From contig CAVVXS010000007.1 of the NCBI GenBank assembly GCA_963752225.1, positions 1,116,001 through 1,180,000 of the forward strand: a stretch of 64,000 bases of DNA, in the 5' to 3' direction. This stretch comes from JBBROS01 sp963752225. GTDB lineage: Bacteria > Pseudomonadota > Alphaproteobacteria > Acetobacterales > Acetobacteraceae. The stretch's first letter is position 1; each line of letters starts with the position of its first letter. Positions 8,367 to 16,244 of the stretch are shown piece by piece. The notes under the pieces are model-generated. The model worked only from the letters and a program-made list of their open reading frames with translations. It was not told where the DNA came from and did not search any database. The position numbers and the translations under genes were made by a program.

Positions 8367-9350
8367 TCAACCCCTCTTGCTGGCGATGAGCGCCGCGCGG
8401 GCGACGGCCCGGGCGCCCAACTCGATCTTGAATGCGTTGTCGCCGCGTGCCGTGGCGCCGGCGAACCCGGCCTTCCCGGCCGCAAGCGCCGTCTCCTCCG
8501 ACAGAGTCTGACCGGTCAGCGCCGCCTCAGCTTCCCGCGAACGCCACGGCTTGGTGGCGACGCCGCCCAGCGACACCCGCGCCTCGCGCACCTGCTGCCC
8601 GTCCATGTCGAGCGCCACCGTCGCCGACACCACCGCATAGGCGTAGCTTTGCCGGTCGCGCACTTTCAGGTAGGTCGACCGCCGCCCGGCCGGCGTCGCC
8701 CGCACCAGGATGGCAGTGATGATCTCGCCGGGCCGCAGCGTGGTTTCCGCGGCCGGATCGTCGCCATAGGCCACGTGCAACTCGGCGAACGGGATCGTTC
8801 GCGTGCCGGCCGCCGATCGCACCTCGACCGAGGTGTCGAATGCGGCAAGCGCGTTGCCCCAGTCGCCGGGGTAGGTCGCGATGCATTTCTCCGACCCGCC
8901 GAACAGCGCCATGTCGCGGGTCTCGCCGTCCTGCGCGGTGCAGCCGCTGCCGGGAACCCGCTTGTTGCAGGCCGACACGCCGTCGCGGAAGTAGAAGCAG
9001 CGGGTCCGCTGCAGCAGGTTGCCGCCCAACGTCGCCGCATTGCGCAGCTGCTGCGACGCCGCCTGCTGCAGGCTTTCCGCCAAAGCAGGGTAGTCGCGCA
9101 GTACGGCCGGGTTCTCCGCCACGTCGGCCATCCGCGCCAGCGCCCCGAAGCGCAGTGTGTCGCCGCCGGTGTCGACCGCGGCAAGCTCCTGCAGGTGGCC
9201 GATGTCGACGATGGACGCCGGCCGCATCAGGTCCCCCCGCATCATGTCGACCATCGTGGTGCCGCCGGCCAGCAGCGCCGCGCCGGGCGCCTGGGCCAAG
9301 TGGAATGCTTCGTCGAGCGAAGCCGGGCGGGCATAGGTGAAGGGCTGCAT
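8367..9350 (-). CDS. FAD-binding subunit of the Mo hydroxylase, with a 4Fe-4S insertion (PaoB-like)
   Basis: The medium subunit (327 residues) passes electrons from the 2Fe-2S subunit to FAD. Flavin-binding motifs are AGGTT (28-32) and TLGGNL (108-113). Between them and the C-terminal domain is an insertion with Cys118, Cys128, Cys137 and Cys156 in the context CFYFRDG...CNKRVPGSGC, the arrangement that binds an additional 4Fe-4S cluster in PaoB and in 4-hydroxybenzoyl-CoA reductase. The ATG at 9350 lies one base after the stop of the upstream Fe-S gene, and the gene's own stop abuts the Mo-subunit start, so the three genes are translationally linked. Confidence 0.9.
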   Translation of the reverse strand: MQPFTYARPASLDEAFHLAQAPGAALLAGGTTMVDMMRGDLMRPASIVDIGHLQELAAVDTGGDTLRFGALARMADVAENPAVLRDYPALAESLQQAASQQLRNAATLGGNLLQRTRCFYFRDGVSACNKRVPGSGCTAQDGETRDMALFGGSEKCIATYPGDWGNALAAFDTSVEVRSAAGTRTIPFAELHVAYGDDPAAETTLRPGEIITAILVRATPAGRRSTYLKVRDRQSYAYAVVSATVALDMDGQQVREARVSLGGVATKPWRSREAEAALTGQTLSEETALAAGKAGFAGATARGDNAFKIELGARAVARAALIASKRG

Positions 9351-9351
9351 G

Positions 9352-9849
9352 TCAGGCCGCCTTCGAGCTGGCAACGTCGCGCACGGCGGCGACGATGTTG
9401 GGGTAAGCGCCGCAGCGGCACAGGTTGCCGCTCATGTATTCGCGGATCTCGGCGTCGTCGCGCGTGTGGCCTTCGCTGACGCACGCCACCGCCGACATGA
9501 TCTGCCCCGGCGTGCAATAGCCGCACTGCATCGCGTCATGGGCAACGAACGCCGCCTGCATGGGATGCAGCTCGCTGCCGGGCTCGCTCAAGCCCTCGAT
9601 GGTGCGGATCTCGCGCCCTTGCGCGGCCGCGGCCAGCACGAGGCACGACAACTGCCGCCGCCCGTCGAGATGGACGGTGCACGCGCCGCAGGTGCCGTGG
9701 TTGCAGCCGACCTTGGTGCCGGTCAGGCCCAGATGCTCGCGCAGGGCATCCAGCAACGTGGTGCGCGGATCGAGCGCCAAGCTGTGGTCCCGTCCGTTCA
9801 CGCGCAGCGTCAGGCTGAGCGGGGTGATGGTCTCTGTTTGATCGGGCAT
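9352..9849 (-). CDS. 2Fe-2S subunit of the Mo hydroxylase (PaoA-like)
   Basis: The small electron-transfer subunit (165 residues) with two 2Fe-2S clusters. The N-terminal plant-ferredoxin-type cluster uses Cys49, Cys54, Cys57 and Cys69, and the C-terminal helical domain uses Cys109, Cys112, Cys144 and Cys146. It is the first gene of the three-gene operon. I chose the ATG at 9849 (GAGG upstream). A longer in-frame start at 9960 adds about 37 residues without a twin-arginine motif, so the export signal of E. coli PaoA is not supported here. Confidence 0.92.
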   Translation of the reverse strand: MPDQTETITPLSLTLRVNGRDHSLALDPRTTLLDALREHLGLTGTKVGCNHGTCGACTVHLDGRRQLSCLVLAAAAQGREIRTIEGLSEPGSELHPMQAAFVAHDAMQCGYCTPGQIMSAVACVSEGHTRDDAEIREYMSGNLCRCGAYPNIVAAVRDVASSKAA

Positions 9850-10049
9850 GTCGTCCTCGTCTGCGGAATACGCATGGAGGCCGGGACCGGAGTTGGCGCC
9901 GGCGGGAACAGGCGCTGCAACGAGGACGGTTGCATGGGAGTTCCCGGCGAAGGCCGACACTGGTTTCGAAGGAGGGTCGCGGCCGGGACCGGATGGCGGG
10001 CGGCCGCTCCCGGCGCGACACTCGATCGAGCGTCGGCCGGCAGCAGCGG
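9850..10049. other. Intergenic region, no gene seen
   Basis: Two hundred bases upstream of the Mo hydroxylase operon and downstream of the glycosyltransferase gene. It must contain the operon promoter, but I see no convincing promoter elements, and no frame here looks coding. Confidence 0.4.
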
Positions 10050-11774
10050 TCAGACCGAGGCGGTATGCCGATCAGCGGCCATGCCGCCAGGCAACGCCCC
10101 GGCGGGCAGCGCGTGTCCGTGCTCCAACCGCTCCGCGTCCAGCTCCGCCGGCGTGTCTTGGACCGCGGCCGGCAAGCCCACCGCGCGCCGCATGGCGGCG
10201 TCGACCTCGGCCTCGCTGAACGCCTGCGCCACATAGGCGAGGCCGGCCTCGCGGCAGGCGGCGAATGCGTCCGGCGAGTTGTGCAGCCGCACAATGCCGG
10301 CGGCGATCGCTTCAGCGTCGGCCGCGACCAGCTGCTGCAAGGGTGGGGGCAGCGCATACCCCTCGGCCGCGACCGGGGTGCAGACGCACGGCACGCCGGC
10401 GGCGAGGCTTGTGCCCACCTTGCCCTGCAAGCCGGCGCCATAGGCCAGGGGCGCCACCGTGAGACGCACGCGGTTCAGCAGCGCGTCGAGATCGTCGACC
10501 GCGCCGAGCAGCTCGACCCGCCCGTCCCGGCCACGGGCCAGCGCATCCGGCATCGCGCTGCCGGCCACGAGGCAGCGGATTGCCGGGTCGGTCTCCCAGA
10601 CCAGCGGCATGATCTCGTCCAGCAGCCACGTGACGGCGTCGAGGTTCGGCTCGTGCCCGAAATGGGCGGCGAACAAGACGCCGCCGCGGGCCTCGAACCG
10701 GGCCGGTCCGGGACGCACCGGCAGTGCCCATGGCACGACGTGGCAGTTCCCCTGCGGCAGCCAAAGCTGCAGCAGGGCCGCTTCGGCCGCGGAATGGGTC
10801 AGCACCGCATGCGCCGCCGCCGCCGCCGCCATTTCCTGGGTGCGAACGTGGTTGCCCTGCGGCACCAGCTCCGGCCGGTCCTCGATGCCGGCTTGGCGGA
10901 ACAACAGCAGGCTTTGCAGGGCCGCGAGCGAGAAGACCACCTTCGCGTGCGGCGCATAGTGGCGCACCAGCGGCAGGTAACAGGACGCGATCTCGACCCG
11001 ATGCAGGTAAACGAGGTCCCAGGCCCCGGGCTGCCGGCGGAGGATCTCCTCGACGGAGCCGATCCACGGCGCGCCGGCGACCGCGATCCCCGACCACACG
11101 AGCAGGCCGGTCGTCGCGTCCTGCGCCATGTCGGCCGGGACGAAGGTGACATCGTAGCCGAGCCGCTGCAGCGAACGCATGTGCGACAACACGGCCTGCG
11201 ACCCGGCGTCGCGGCTCGGGTCGGGGAGCGTGTGATCGATCACCAGCGCGCGCCGCGCCGCCCGAGCCGGCTCATTGCCGGGGCGCCAGCTCCGCGGCCG
11301 CCTGCGCGAGGCAGGCCGCGCCGAGCGTCCCGGTGGCCGCCACGCGACCCGGTCGAGCAGCCGGTCCACCTCGCGGGCGAGGAACTGCACCCGCTCGAGC
11401 AGCACCTCGTCGCTGCCGGGCGAGGCGAGCACCGCGCTTAGGGCCTGCCGGGCCGGTTCGTCGAATGCAGCCGAGCGTTCCAACCATGCGGGCGAGTGCA
11501 TGAGATCCTCGCCGGTGGCCTCGACGCGGACGGCGACGACACAGCCGCCCGGCGGCAACTGCAGCGACGCCGCGTCCAACCGAAAGCTGTGACGGCCGTT
11601 GCCGATCCCCTCATGCACGAGATCCTCGCGCGGCTGGTCGGCAAGCGTGCGGGCGACCGGCACGCCATCGACCAGCACCAGCAACGCGACCGCCTCGTCG
11701 GGCCGCGTTTCGTCCCACGCCCAGCCACCGACAAAATCGTCCGATGCCACGTCCAGGAAGCCGCGAACCGCCAT
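10050..11774 (-). CDS. Glycosyltransferase (GT4-like) with an N-terminal beta-domain
   Basis: The 574-residue protein has two parts. Residues 1-100 form a domain with the D-F-V-G-G-W-A-W-D pattern that is often joined to bacterial polysaccharide glycosyltransferases and is probably a beta-sandwich. From about residue 170 follows a GT-B glycosyltransferase: an N-terminal Rossmann half (ALVIDHTLP...) and a C-terminal donor-binding half with GVLFAAHFGHEPN, VEFLG-like and LAYGAGLQGKVGTSLAAGVP, the last typical of GT4/Glyco_trans_1_4 enzymes. It probably adds a sugar to a surface polysaccharide. The start at 11774 follows AGGGG. No polysaccharide genes adjoin it. Confidence 0.82.
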   Translation of the reverse strand: MAVRGFLDVASDDFVGGWAWDETRPDEAVALLVLVDGVPVARTLADQPREDLVHEGIGNGRHSFRLDAASLQLPPGGCVVAVRVEATGEDLMHSPAWLERSAAFDEPARQALSAVLASPGSDEVLLERVQFLAREVDRLLDRVAWRPPGRSARPASRRRPRSWRPGNEPARAARRALVIDHTLPDPSRDAGSQAVLSHMRSLQRLGYDVTFVPADMAQDATTGLLVWSGIAVAGAPWIGSVEEILRRQPGAWDLVYLHRVEIASCYLPLVRHYAPHAKVVFSLAALQSLLLFRQAGIEDRPELVPQGNHVRTQEMAAAAAAHAVLTHSAAEAALLQLWLPQGNCHVVPWALPVRPGPARFEARGGVLFAAHFGHEPNLDAVTWLLDEIMPLVWETDPAIRCLVAGSAMPDALARGRDGRVELLGAVDDLDALLNRVRLTVAPLAYGAGLQGKVGTSLAAGVPCVCTPVAAEGYALPPPLQQLVAADAEAIAAGIVRLHNSPDAFAACREAGLAYVAQAFSEAEVDAAMRRAVGLPAAVQDTPAELDAERLEHGHALPAGALPGGMAADRHTASV

Positions 11775-12106
11775 CTCCACCCCTAAGTCGTCGTTATGAC
11801 CAACGTGACAGGACCAACAATGGGACACCCGCGACCGCAATCGAAGGTGCCAACATCGTCATCGGTCGGCAACGATATCACGTCACCTTGCTGCTTCCAA
11901 GCCGCGTGCCCACGACGCGTCAGGCTCACTCGCACAATTGTTAGACAGGATCTAACAACATCGGCCTGCCATGTCTCAAATTAACTTTATTGCCTCGTAT
12001 GACGTGCGAGCATCAACACGCTAAGCGCTCCGCACCGGCACTTACAAGCCGCGCTTTCTAACGTAACGTTAATGTTGGTCGCTAAGTCGTTCGCGCGGCG
12101 CTGCGG
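11775..12106. other. AT-rich intergenic region, no gene seen
   Basis: This 332-base gap between the glycosyltransferase start and the nadK stop is clearly less GC-rich than its surroundings and has no plausible gene. It should hold the glycosyltransferase promoter (minus strand) and the 3' end of the nadK transcript. It contains a perfect inverted repeat at 11938-11958 and a TAACGTTA palindrome near 12062-12072. Confidence 0.5.
11938..11958. promoter_or_regulatory. Perfect 8-bp inverted repeat, possible operator
   Basis: TTGTTAGA, five bases (CAGGA), TCTAACAA. The arms are AT-rich and no T-run follows, so an operator for a dimeric regulator is more likely than a terminator. It lies about 165 bases upstream of the glycosyltransferase start. 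Which regulator would bind is unknown. Confidence 0.4.
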
Positions 12107-12919
12107 TCAGACGGTGAACTGCTCGGCAATAATCCGTTCGGATAGTCCCTGATCCGGATCGAACAGCACGGTCGAATTGACGGTGCGGTCCTCGGTGACC
12201 GCAACCGACGCCACGTCGCGCACTTCGGTGAAGTCGGCGCCGGCCGCAACCGGCCGCTTGTCGCGCTCCAGCACTTCGAACAGCACGTCGGCGGTGGCCG
12301 GCAGCAACGCGCCGCGCCAGCGCCGCGGCCGGAACGCGCTGATCGGCGTTAGCGGTAGCAGGTTGGCCGACAACGGCACGATGGGGCCGTGCGCCGACAG
12401 GTTGTAGGCGGTCGAGCCCGCCGGGGTCGAGATCAGCACGCCGTCGCAGATCAGCTCCGGCAACCGCACCCGTCCGTCCACGGTGATGCGGATCTTGGCG
12501 GCCTGTCGCAACTGCCGCAGCAGCGCCACCTCGTTGAATGCCACCGCCTCCTCCACCGCGCCGGCCGCGGTGACGGCATGCATGCGCAGCGGATGCAGCA
12601 TCGCCGCCTGCGCCCGGCCGAGCCGCCCGGGCAGGTCCGCCTCGTTGAAGCCGTTCATCATGAACCCGACCGAGCCGCAGTTCATGCCATAGACCGGCGT
12701 GTCGTGGTTCTGTGCGAGCAGCAGATGCAGCGTCTCGAGCATGAAGCCGTCGCCGCCCAGCGCCACGATCACCTCCGCCGCATCGAACGCGCATTGGCCG
12801 TAGGCGGCGGCGAGGCGCTCGAGCGATTGCCGCGCGAGGTCCGTGGGCGCGGCAACGAAGGCGATGCGGGTGGGGATGGCGGCGAAATGCGCCGCGGCGA
12901 CCGGCAGGGTCTCGAGCAT
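12107..12919 (-). CDS. nadK: NAD kinase
   Basis: Phosphorylates NAD to NADP. The 270-residue protein has the hallmark GGDG at 55-58, the downstream NxxGSVGFMMNG region, and the STPAGSTAYNLSAHGP substrate-binding motif, as in short alphaproteobacterial NadK proteins. It is the last gene of a three-gene minus-strand run, starting 10 bases after the stop of the Nit-family amidase gene. Confidence 0.95.
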   Translation of the reverse strand: MLETLPVAAAHFAAIPTRIAFVAAPTDLARQSLERLAAAYGQCAFDAAEVIVALGGDGFMLETLHLLLAQNHDTPVYGMNCGSVGFMMNGFNEADLPGRLGRAQAAMLHPLRMHAVTAAGAVEEAVAFNEVALLRQLRQAAKIRITVDGRVRLPELICDGVLISTPAGSTAYNLSAHGPIVPLSANLLPLTPISAFRPRRWRGALLPATADVLFEVLERDKRPVAAGADFTEVRDVASVAVTEDRTVNSTVLFDPDQGLSERIIAEQFTV

Positions 12920-12929
12920 CGCCGGCGCC

Positions 12930-13766
12930 TCAGCGCAGCCGCCGGTGCTCCATCACCGGCATGTTCGCGCGGGTGCGCTCGGTCAGCGCCGGGTCGATCG
13001 TGGCGGTGCTCCAGCCGATCCCGTCCGACACCTGCGCCACCACCGTGCCCCAGGGATCGACCACCAGCGACCGCCCGTAGGTCAGCCGCGTCTCGCCCTT
13101 GGCGTCGCGGTGCACGCCCCAGGTCGCCGGCGCCGCCAGCCAGCACTGCGTCTCGATCGCGCGGGCACGGATCAGCACCTCCCAATGATCCCGCCCGGTC
13201 GGAACGGTGAAGGCGGACGGCAGGAAGATGAGCTCGGCGCCTTGCCGCCGTAGCTCGAGAAACAGCTCCGGGAAGCGCAGGTCGTAGCAGATCGCCAGGC
13301 CCACTTTCACGCCGTCCGCCGTGTAGGTGACGACGTCCGATCCGGCGCCGTAGGTGCTGCTTTCGCGGTAGCCGGTGCCATCCGGGGTGACGATGTCGAA
13401 CAGGTGGATCTTGCGGTAACGCGCGAGTTCGGTGCCCTGCGGATCGAACACCACGGTGGTGTTGTAGAGGGTGCCGTCGGCCGCCTCGCCGAGCGAGCCG
13501 CCGTGCACGTGCAGCTTGCGGGCGCGGGCGATCCCCCGCAGGAACTCGTAAGCGGCCCCGCCCGGCTCGTTGCTGCCCGGCGGCGGCAGCGCCTCCGCCT
13601 CGGCCAGCTTGGTGGCACGGTTGCCGCCCAGGCAGGTCCACATTTCCGGCAGGCTGATGATGTCGGGCCGGTCGTCCAGCACGGCGCCGTCGATCAAGGT
13701 GCGGGCCTGGTCGATGTTCTCGGCCTTGGCCGAGCCGGGGCTCATCTGGATGACGCTGACGCGCAT
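12930..13766 (-). CDS. Carbon-nitrogen hydrolase, Nit family (deaminated-glutathione amidase type)
   Basis: A nitrilase-superfamily amidase of 278 residues with the catalytic triad Glu41 (SLPEMW), Lys119 (YRKIHLFD) and Cys160 (AICYDLRFPE). The RKIHLFD and CYDLRFPE contexts are those of the Nit1/Nit2 group, which repairs deaminated glutathione or acts as omega-amidase. The start at 13766 gives the expected M-R-V-S-V-I-Q-M-S N-terminus; the longer frame to 13907 runs antisense-like and arginine-rich. It lies between a small membrane protein gene and nadK. Confidence 0.88.
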   Translation of the reverse strand: MRVSVIQMSPGSAKAENIDQARTLIDGAVLDDRPDIISLPEMWTCLGGNRATKLAEAEALPPPGSNEPGGAAYEFLRGIARARKLHVHGGSLGEAADGTLYNTTVVFDPQGTELARYRKIHLFDIVTPDGTGYRESSTYGAGSDVVTYTADGVKVGLAICYDLRFPELFLELRRQGAELIFLPSAFTVPTGRDHWEVLIRARAIETQCWLAAPATWGVHRDAKGETRLTYGRSLVVDPWGTVVAQVSDGIGWSTATIDPALTERTRANMPVMEHRRLR

Positions 13767-13776
13767 GGCGATGTCC

Positions 13777-14130
13777 TCAATACAGGCGGGGTTCGGTGCG
13801 GCCCGTCGGGCGGACGATCCGCGGCTCGTTGCGCTGGGTGTCGGGCCGCCGCGCCGCGGGCGGGATGGGCGGCCGGCCGTAACCGCGGTCCTCCGGCGGG
13901 GCCGCATAAGGGTCCTCCTCGGCCATCGGCTCCGGCAGGCGGAGCGACAGGCTGCGGATCTCGCCCTGGATTTCGTCGAGCCGCGCTTCGACCCCCTCGA
14001 GCCGTGCCTTCACGCCGAACACGCTGAACGGCATCAGCAGGAACAGCAGCGCGAACAGCATCAGTGTGAGCAGGATGACCAGGTGGACCCACCAGGGTAC
14101 CCAGTCCGGCAAGGGCAGCGGCGACGTCAT
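13777..14130 (-). CDS. Small single-pass membrane protein with proline-rich tail
   Basis: The 117-residue product has a Trp/Pro-rich start, one long hydrophobic helix (about 14-38), then a short coiled-coil stretch (ARLEGVEARLDEIQGEIRS) and a Pro/Arg-rich disordered tail. No family is recognised. It is the first gene of the run that continues into the Nit amidase and nadK, with only 10 bases to the next start. The helix-plus-coil design suggests a membrane-tethered oligomer, but no function can be assigned. Confidence 0.65.
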   Translation of the reverse strand: MTSPLPLPDWVPWWVHLVILLTLMLFALLFLLMPFSVFGVKARLEGVEARLDEIQGEIRSLSLRLPEPMAEEDPYAAPPEDRGYGRPPIPPAARRPDTQRNEPRIVRPTGRTEPRLY

Positions 14131-14242
14131 GGCCAAGACTTAGCAGACCCGCCGGGCAACTGCGACCGGCGTTGCAGGGGGTTGATCGGGACTCGATTCA
14201 GGCCCTCTATCGCCGCGTCTTTCCTCGTCAAGGCCCGTCCCG

Positions 14243-15352
14243 ATGCTGCTGCTGATCCCCGGCCCCGTCACCACCGATCCGCGGGTGCGCGCGGCCGCCG
14301 CTGAGGACTATGCCCCCTGGGACCTCGACTTCCGCGCACTCTATGCCCGCATCCGCCGCCGTGTGCTGGCACTCGCCGGCGGCGTGCCGGGCGAGCACGC
14401 CTGCTTGCCGTTGCCGGGCTGCGGCCATTTCGCGATGGAGGCGGCCGCACGCAGCTTCCTGCCGGAGGGCGGCCGGCTGCTGGTGCCGATGACCGGGCAA
14501 TACGCCGACCGCCTGCAGCAGCTCGCCAACGATGCCGGCCGCGTCGTCGTGCCTTTGCCGGTGCCGGCCAATGAGCGGACCAGCCCGGCGGCGGTCGAGG
14601 CGGCGCTGCGGGCGGACCGATCCATCAGCCATCTCGCCTGCGTTTACAGCGAAACCGCGACGGGCATCATCCACGACGTTCCGGAGTTGGCGCGCGCCGC
14701 CGGCCGCGCCGGGCGCCGGGTGCTGGTCGATGCGGTGTCGGCATTCGGCGCCTTGCCGTTCGACATCGGCGCGCTGCCGATGGTGGACAGCGTCACCTTC
14801 ACCTCCAACAAGTGCCTCGAGGGCCTGCCCGGCAGCTCGTTCACCGTGGTGCGGATCGATCAATTGGTGCCGGGCCAGGCACGGAGCTGGTCGTTCGACT
14901 TCGCCGAGCTGTACGAGCACTCGGTGGCGAGCAACTGGGGCGCTCACCGCTTCACCCCGGCCGCGCAAGCACTGGCGGCGTTCGACGTGGCGCTCGACCT
15001 GTTCGACGCCGAGGGTGGCCAGCCGGCCCGCCTCGCCCGCTACACCGCCAACGCCCGCACGCTGTACGATGGCGTGCAGCGGCTCGGGCTGCGGCCAACC
15101 CTGCCTTGGGCGATGCAGGGGCCGATCGTACTCAACGTGGACGCGCCGCCCGACCCGGCCTGGAACCTGCAGGCCTTCGTCGACGGCCTCAAGCGCCACG
15201 ACGTGCTGATCAGCAACTTCTACAACACGCCGCACCCCAGCATGCGCATCGGCTGCATCGGCGCCGTCACCCCCGCCGACATGGCGCGCGCCGTGGACGC
15301 GATCGGCGCCGTGCTCGCGGACATGCGCATCGAGCACCGCGCCGCCGCCTGA
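14243..15352 (+). CDS. Class V aminotransferase, 2-aminoethylphosphonate-pyruvate transaminase (PhnW)-like
   Basis: A PLP enzyme of 369 residues. It opens with LLLIPGPVTTDPRV and a D-x-A-P-W-D-L-D-F motif, both characteristic of PhnW, and the PLP lysine is Lys190 in TSNKCLEGLPGSS with Asp163 as ring partner. PhnW transfers the amino group of 2-aminoethylphosphonate to pyruvate. No phosphonatase, PhnY or transport gene lies nearby, so a related transamination (alanine-glyoxylate type) is possible. The coding region ends exactly one base before the thiD stop on the opposite strand, so the two genes abut tail to tail. Confidence 0.8.
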   Translation: MLLLIPGPVTTDPRVRAAAAEDYAPWDLDFRALYARIRRRVLALAGGVPGEHACLPLPGCGHFAMEAAARSFLPEGGRLLVPMTGQYADRLQQLANDAGRVVVPLPVPANERTSPAAVEAALRADRSISHLACVYSETATGIIHDVPELARAAGRAGRRVLVDAVSAFGALPFDIGALPMVDSVTFTSNKCLEGLPGSSFTVVRIDQLVPGQARSWSFDFAELYEHSVASNWGAHRFTPAAQALAAFDVALDLFDAEGGQPARLARYTANARTLYDGVQRLGLRPTLPWAMQGPIVLNVDAPPDPAWNLQAFVDGLKRHDVLISNFYNTPHPSMRIGCIGAVTPADMARAVDAIGAVLADMRIEHRAAA

Positions 15353-16123
15353 TCAGACGCTGACGCCGTGGTCGAGCGGGCCGTGCCCGGCGCCGAACCC
15401 CGGCGCCGCCGCGATTGCCGCCTGCACATAGTCACGCGCCCGCTGCACCGCCGCACTCAGCCGCATCCCCTGCGCCAAGCCGGCCGCGATGGCGCTGGCC
15501 AAGGTGCAGCCGGTCCCGTGCGTGTGGCGGGTGTCGATCCGCGGCCGCTCCAGCACCACCGTGCCTTCGGCCGTTGCCAGCACGTCCCGCACCACCGGCC
15601 CTTCGGCATGGCCGCCTTTCAGCAGCACGGCAAGGCAGCCGAGCCCGCGCAACGCGGAAGCGGCCTCGACCGGGTCACCGACCGGGCGGCCGAGCAGCGC
15701 CTCCGCCTCGGGCAGGTTGGGCGTCAGCACGGTCGCGAGCGGGATCAGCTCACGCAACGCATCGAGCGCCGCCGGGTCGAGCAGGCGGGCGCCGCCCTTG
15801 GCCACCATCACCGGGTCAAGCACCAAGGGCAGCGCCCGGTTGCGCAGCGCGTCAGTGACGGTGGCGATCACGGCGGCGTCGCCCAGCATGCCGGTCTTGA
15901 CCACGTCGGCGCCGAGATCGGCGAGCACTACCTCGATCTGCTGCCGCACGAAGGCGGGCGGCACCGGGAACACGCCGTGGACGCCGAGGGTGTCCTGCGC
16001 GGTCAGCGCGGTGACGGCGGTCATGCCGTGGGCGCCGAGGGCGAGTACGGTTTTCAGGTCGGCCTGGATCCCGGCGCCGCCGCCGGAGTCGGAACCGGCG
16101 ATGATCAGGACGCGGCCTCGCAT
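15353..16123 (-). CDS. thiD: Hydroxymethylpyrimidine/phosphomethylpyrimidine kinase
   Basis: Phosphorylates HMP and HMP-P in thiamine synthesis. The 256-residue ribokinase-fold protein begins with the ThiD signature GSDSGGGAGIQADLK, has VKTGMLGD and LDPVMVAKGG in mid-protein, and the catalytic THGTGCTL near the C-terminus. It is downstream of glmM on the same strand, but the two are separated by a 110-base multi-hairpin repeat. No other thiamine gene is in the window. Confidence 0.94.
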   Translation of the reverse strand: MRGRVLIIAGSDSGGGAGIQADLKTVLALGAHGMTAVTALTAQDTLGVHGVFPVPPAFVRQQIEVVLADLGADVVKTGMLGDAAVIATVTDALRNRALPLVLDPVMVAKGGARLLDPAALDALRELIPLATVLTPNLPEAEALLGRPVGDPVEAASALRGLGCLAVLLKGGHAEGPVVRDVLATAEGTVVLERPRIDTRHTHGTGCTLASAIAAGLAQGMRLSAAVQRARDYVQAAIAAAPGFGAGHGPLDHGVSV

Positions 16124-16134
16124 CAGACGAAGTA

Positions 16135-16244
16135 CAAGGGCTCTGCCCTTGACCCGCTGGGGCCGCGGGCCCCAGACCCCGGAAACTCAGTTTGGGATTG
16201 CGAAGGCCCTGCCTTTGCCGGGGTCAAGGGGCAGAGCCCCTTGG
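16135..16244. repeat. Multi-hairpin intergenic repeat, copy B (full-length)
   Basis: Four palindromes in order on the plus strand: CAAGGGCTCTGCCCTTG; GACCCGCTGGGGCC/GGGCCCCAGACCC; AAGGCCCTGCCTT after a 24-base spacer; and CAAGGGGCAGAGCCCCTTG, ending directly against the glmM stop. The same order and spacing appear, inverted, in copy C at 26.3 kb. It fills the whole glmM-thiD gap. Confidence 0.75.

Noticed and set aside
6952..8511. A 519-residue plus-strand open frame
   Set aside because: It is the antisense of the Mo-subunit gene, whose protein has clear family motifs. High GC makes antisense frames open; its composition is Arg/His/Gly-rich with no motif.
9850..9960. Tat signal on the PaoA-like subunit
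   Set aside because: The longer start has no twin-arginine motif; the shorter start has a ribosome site.
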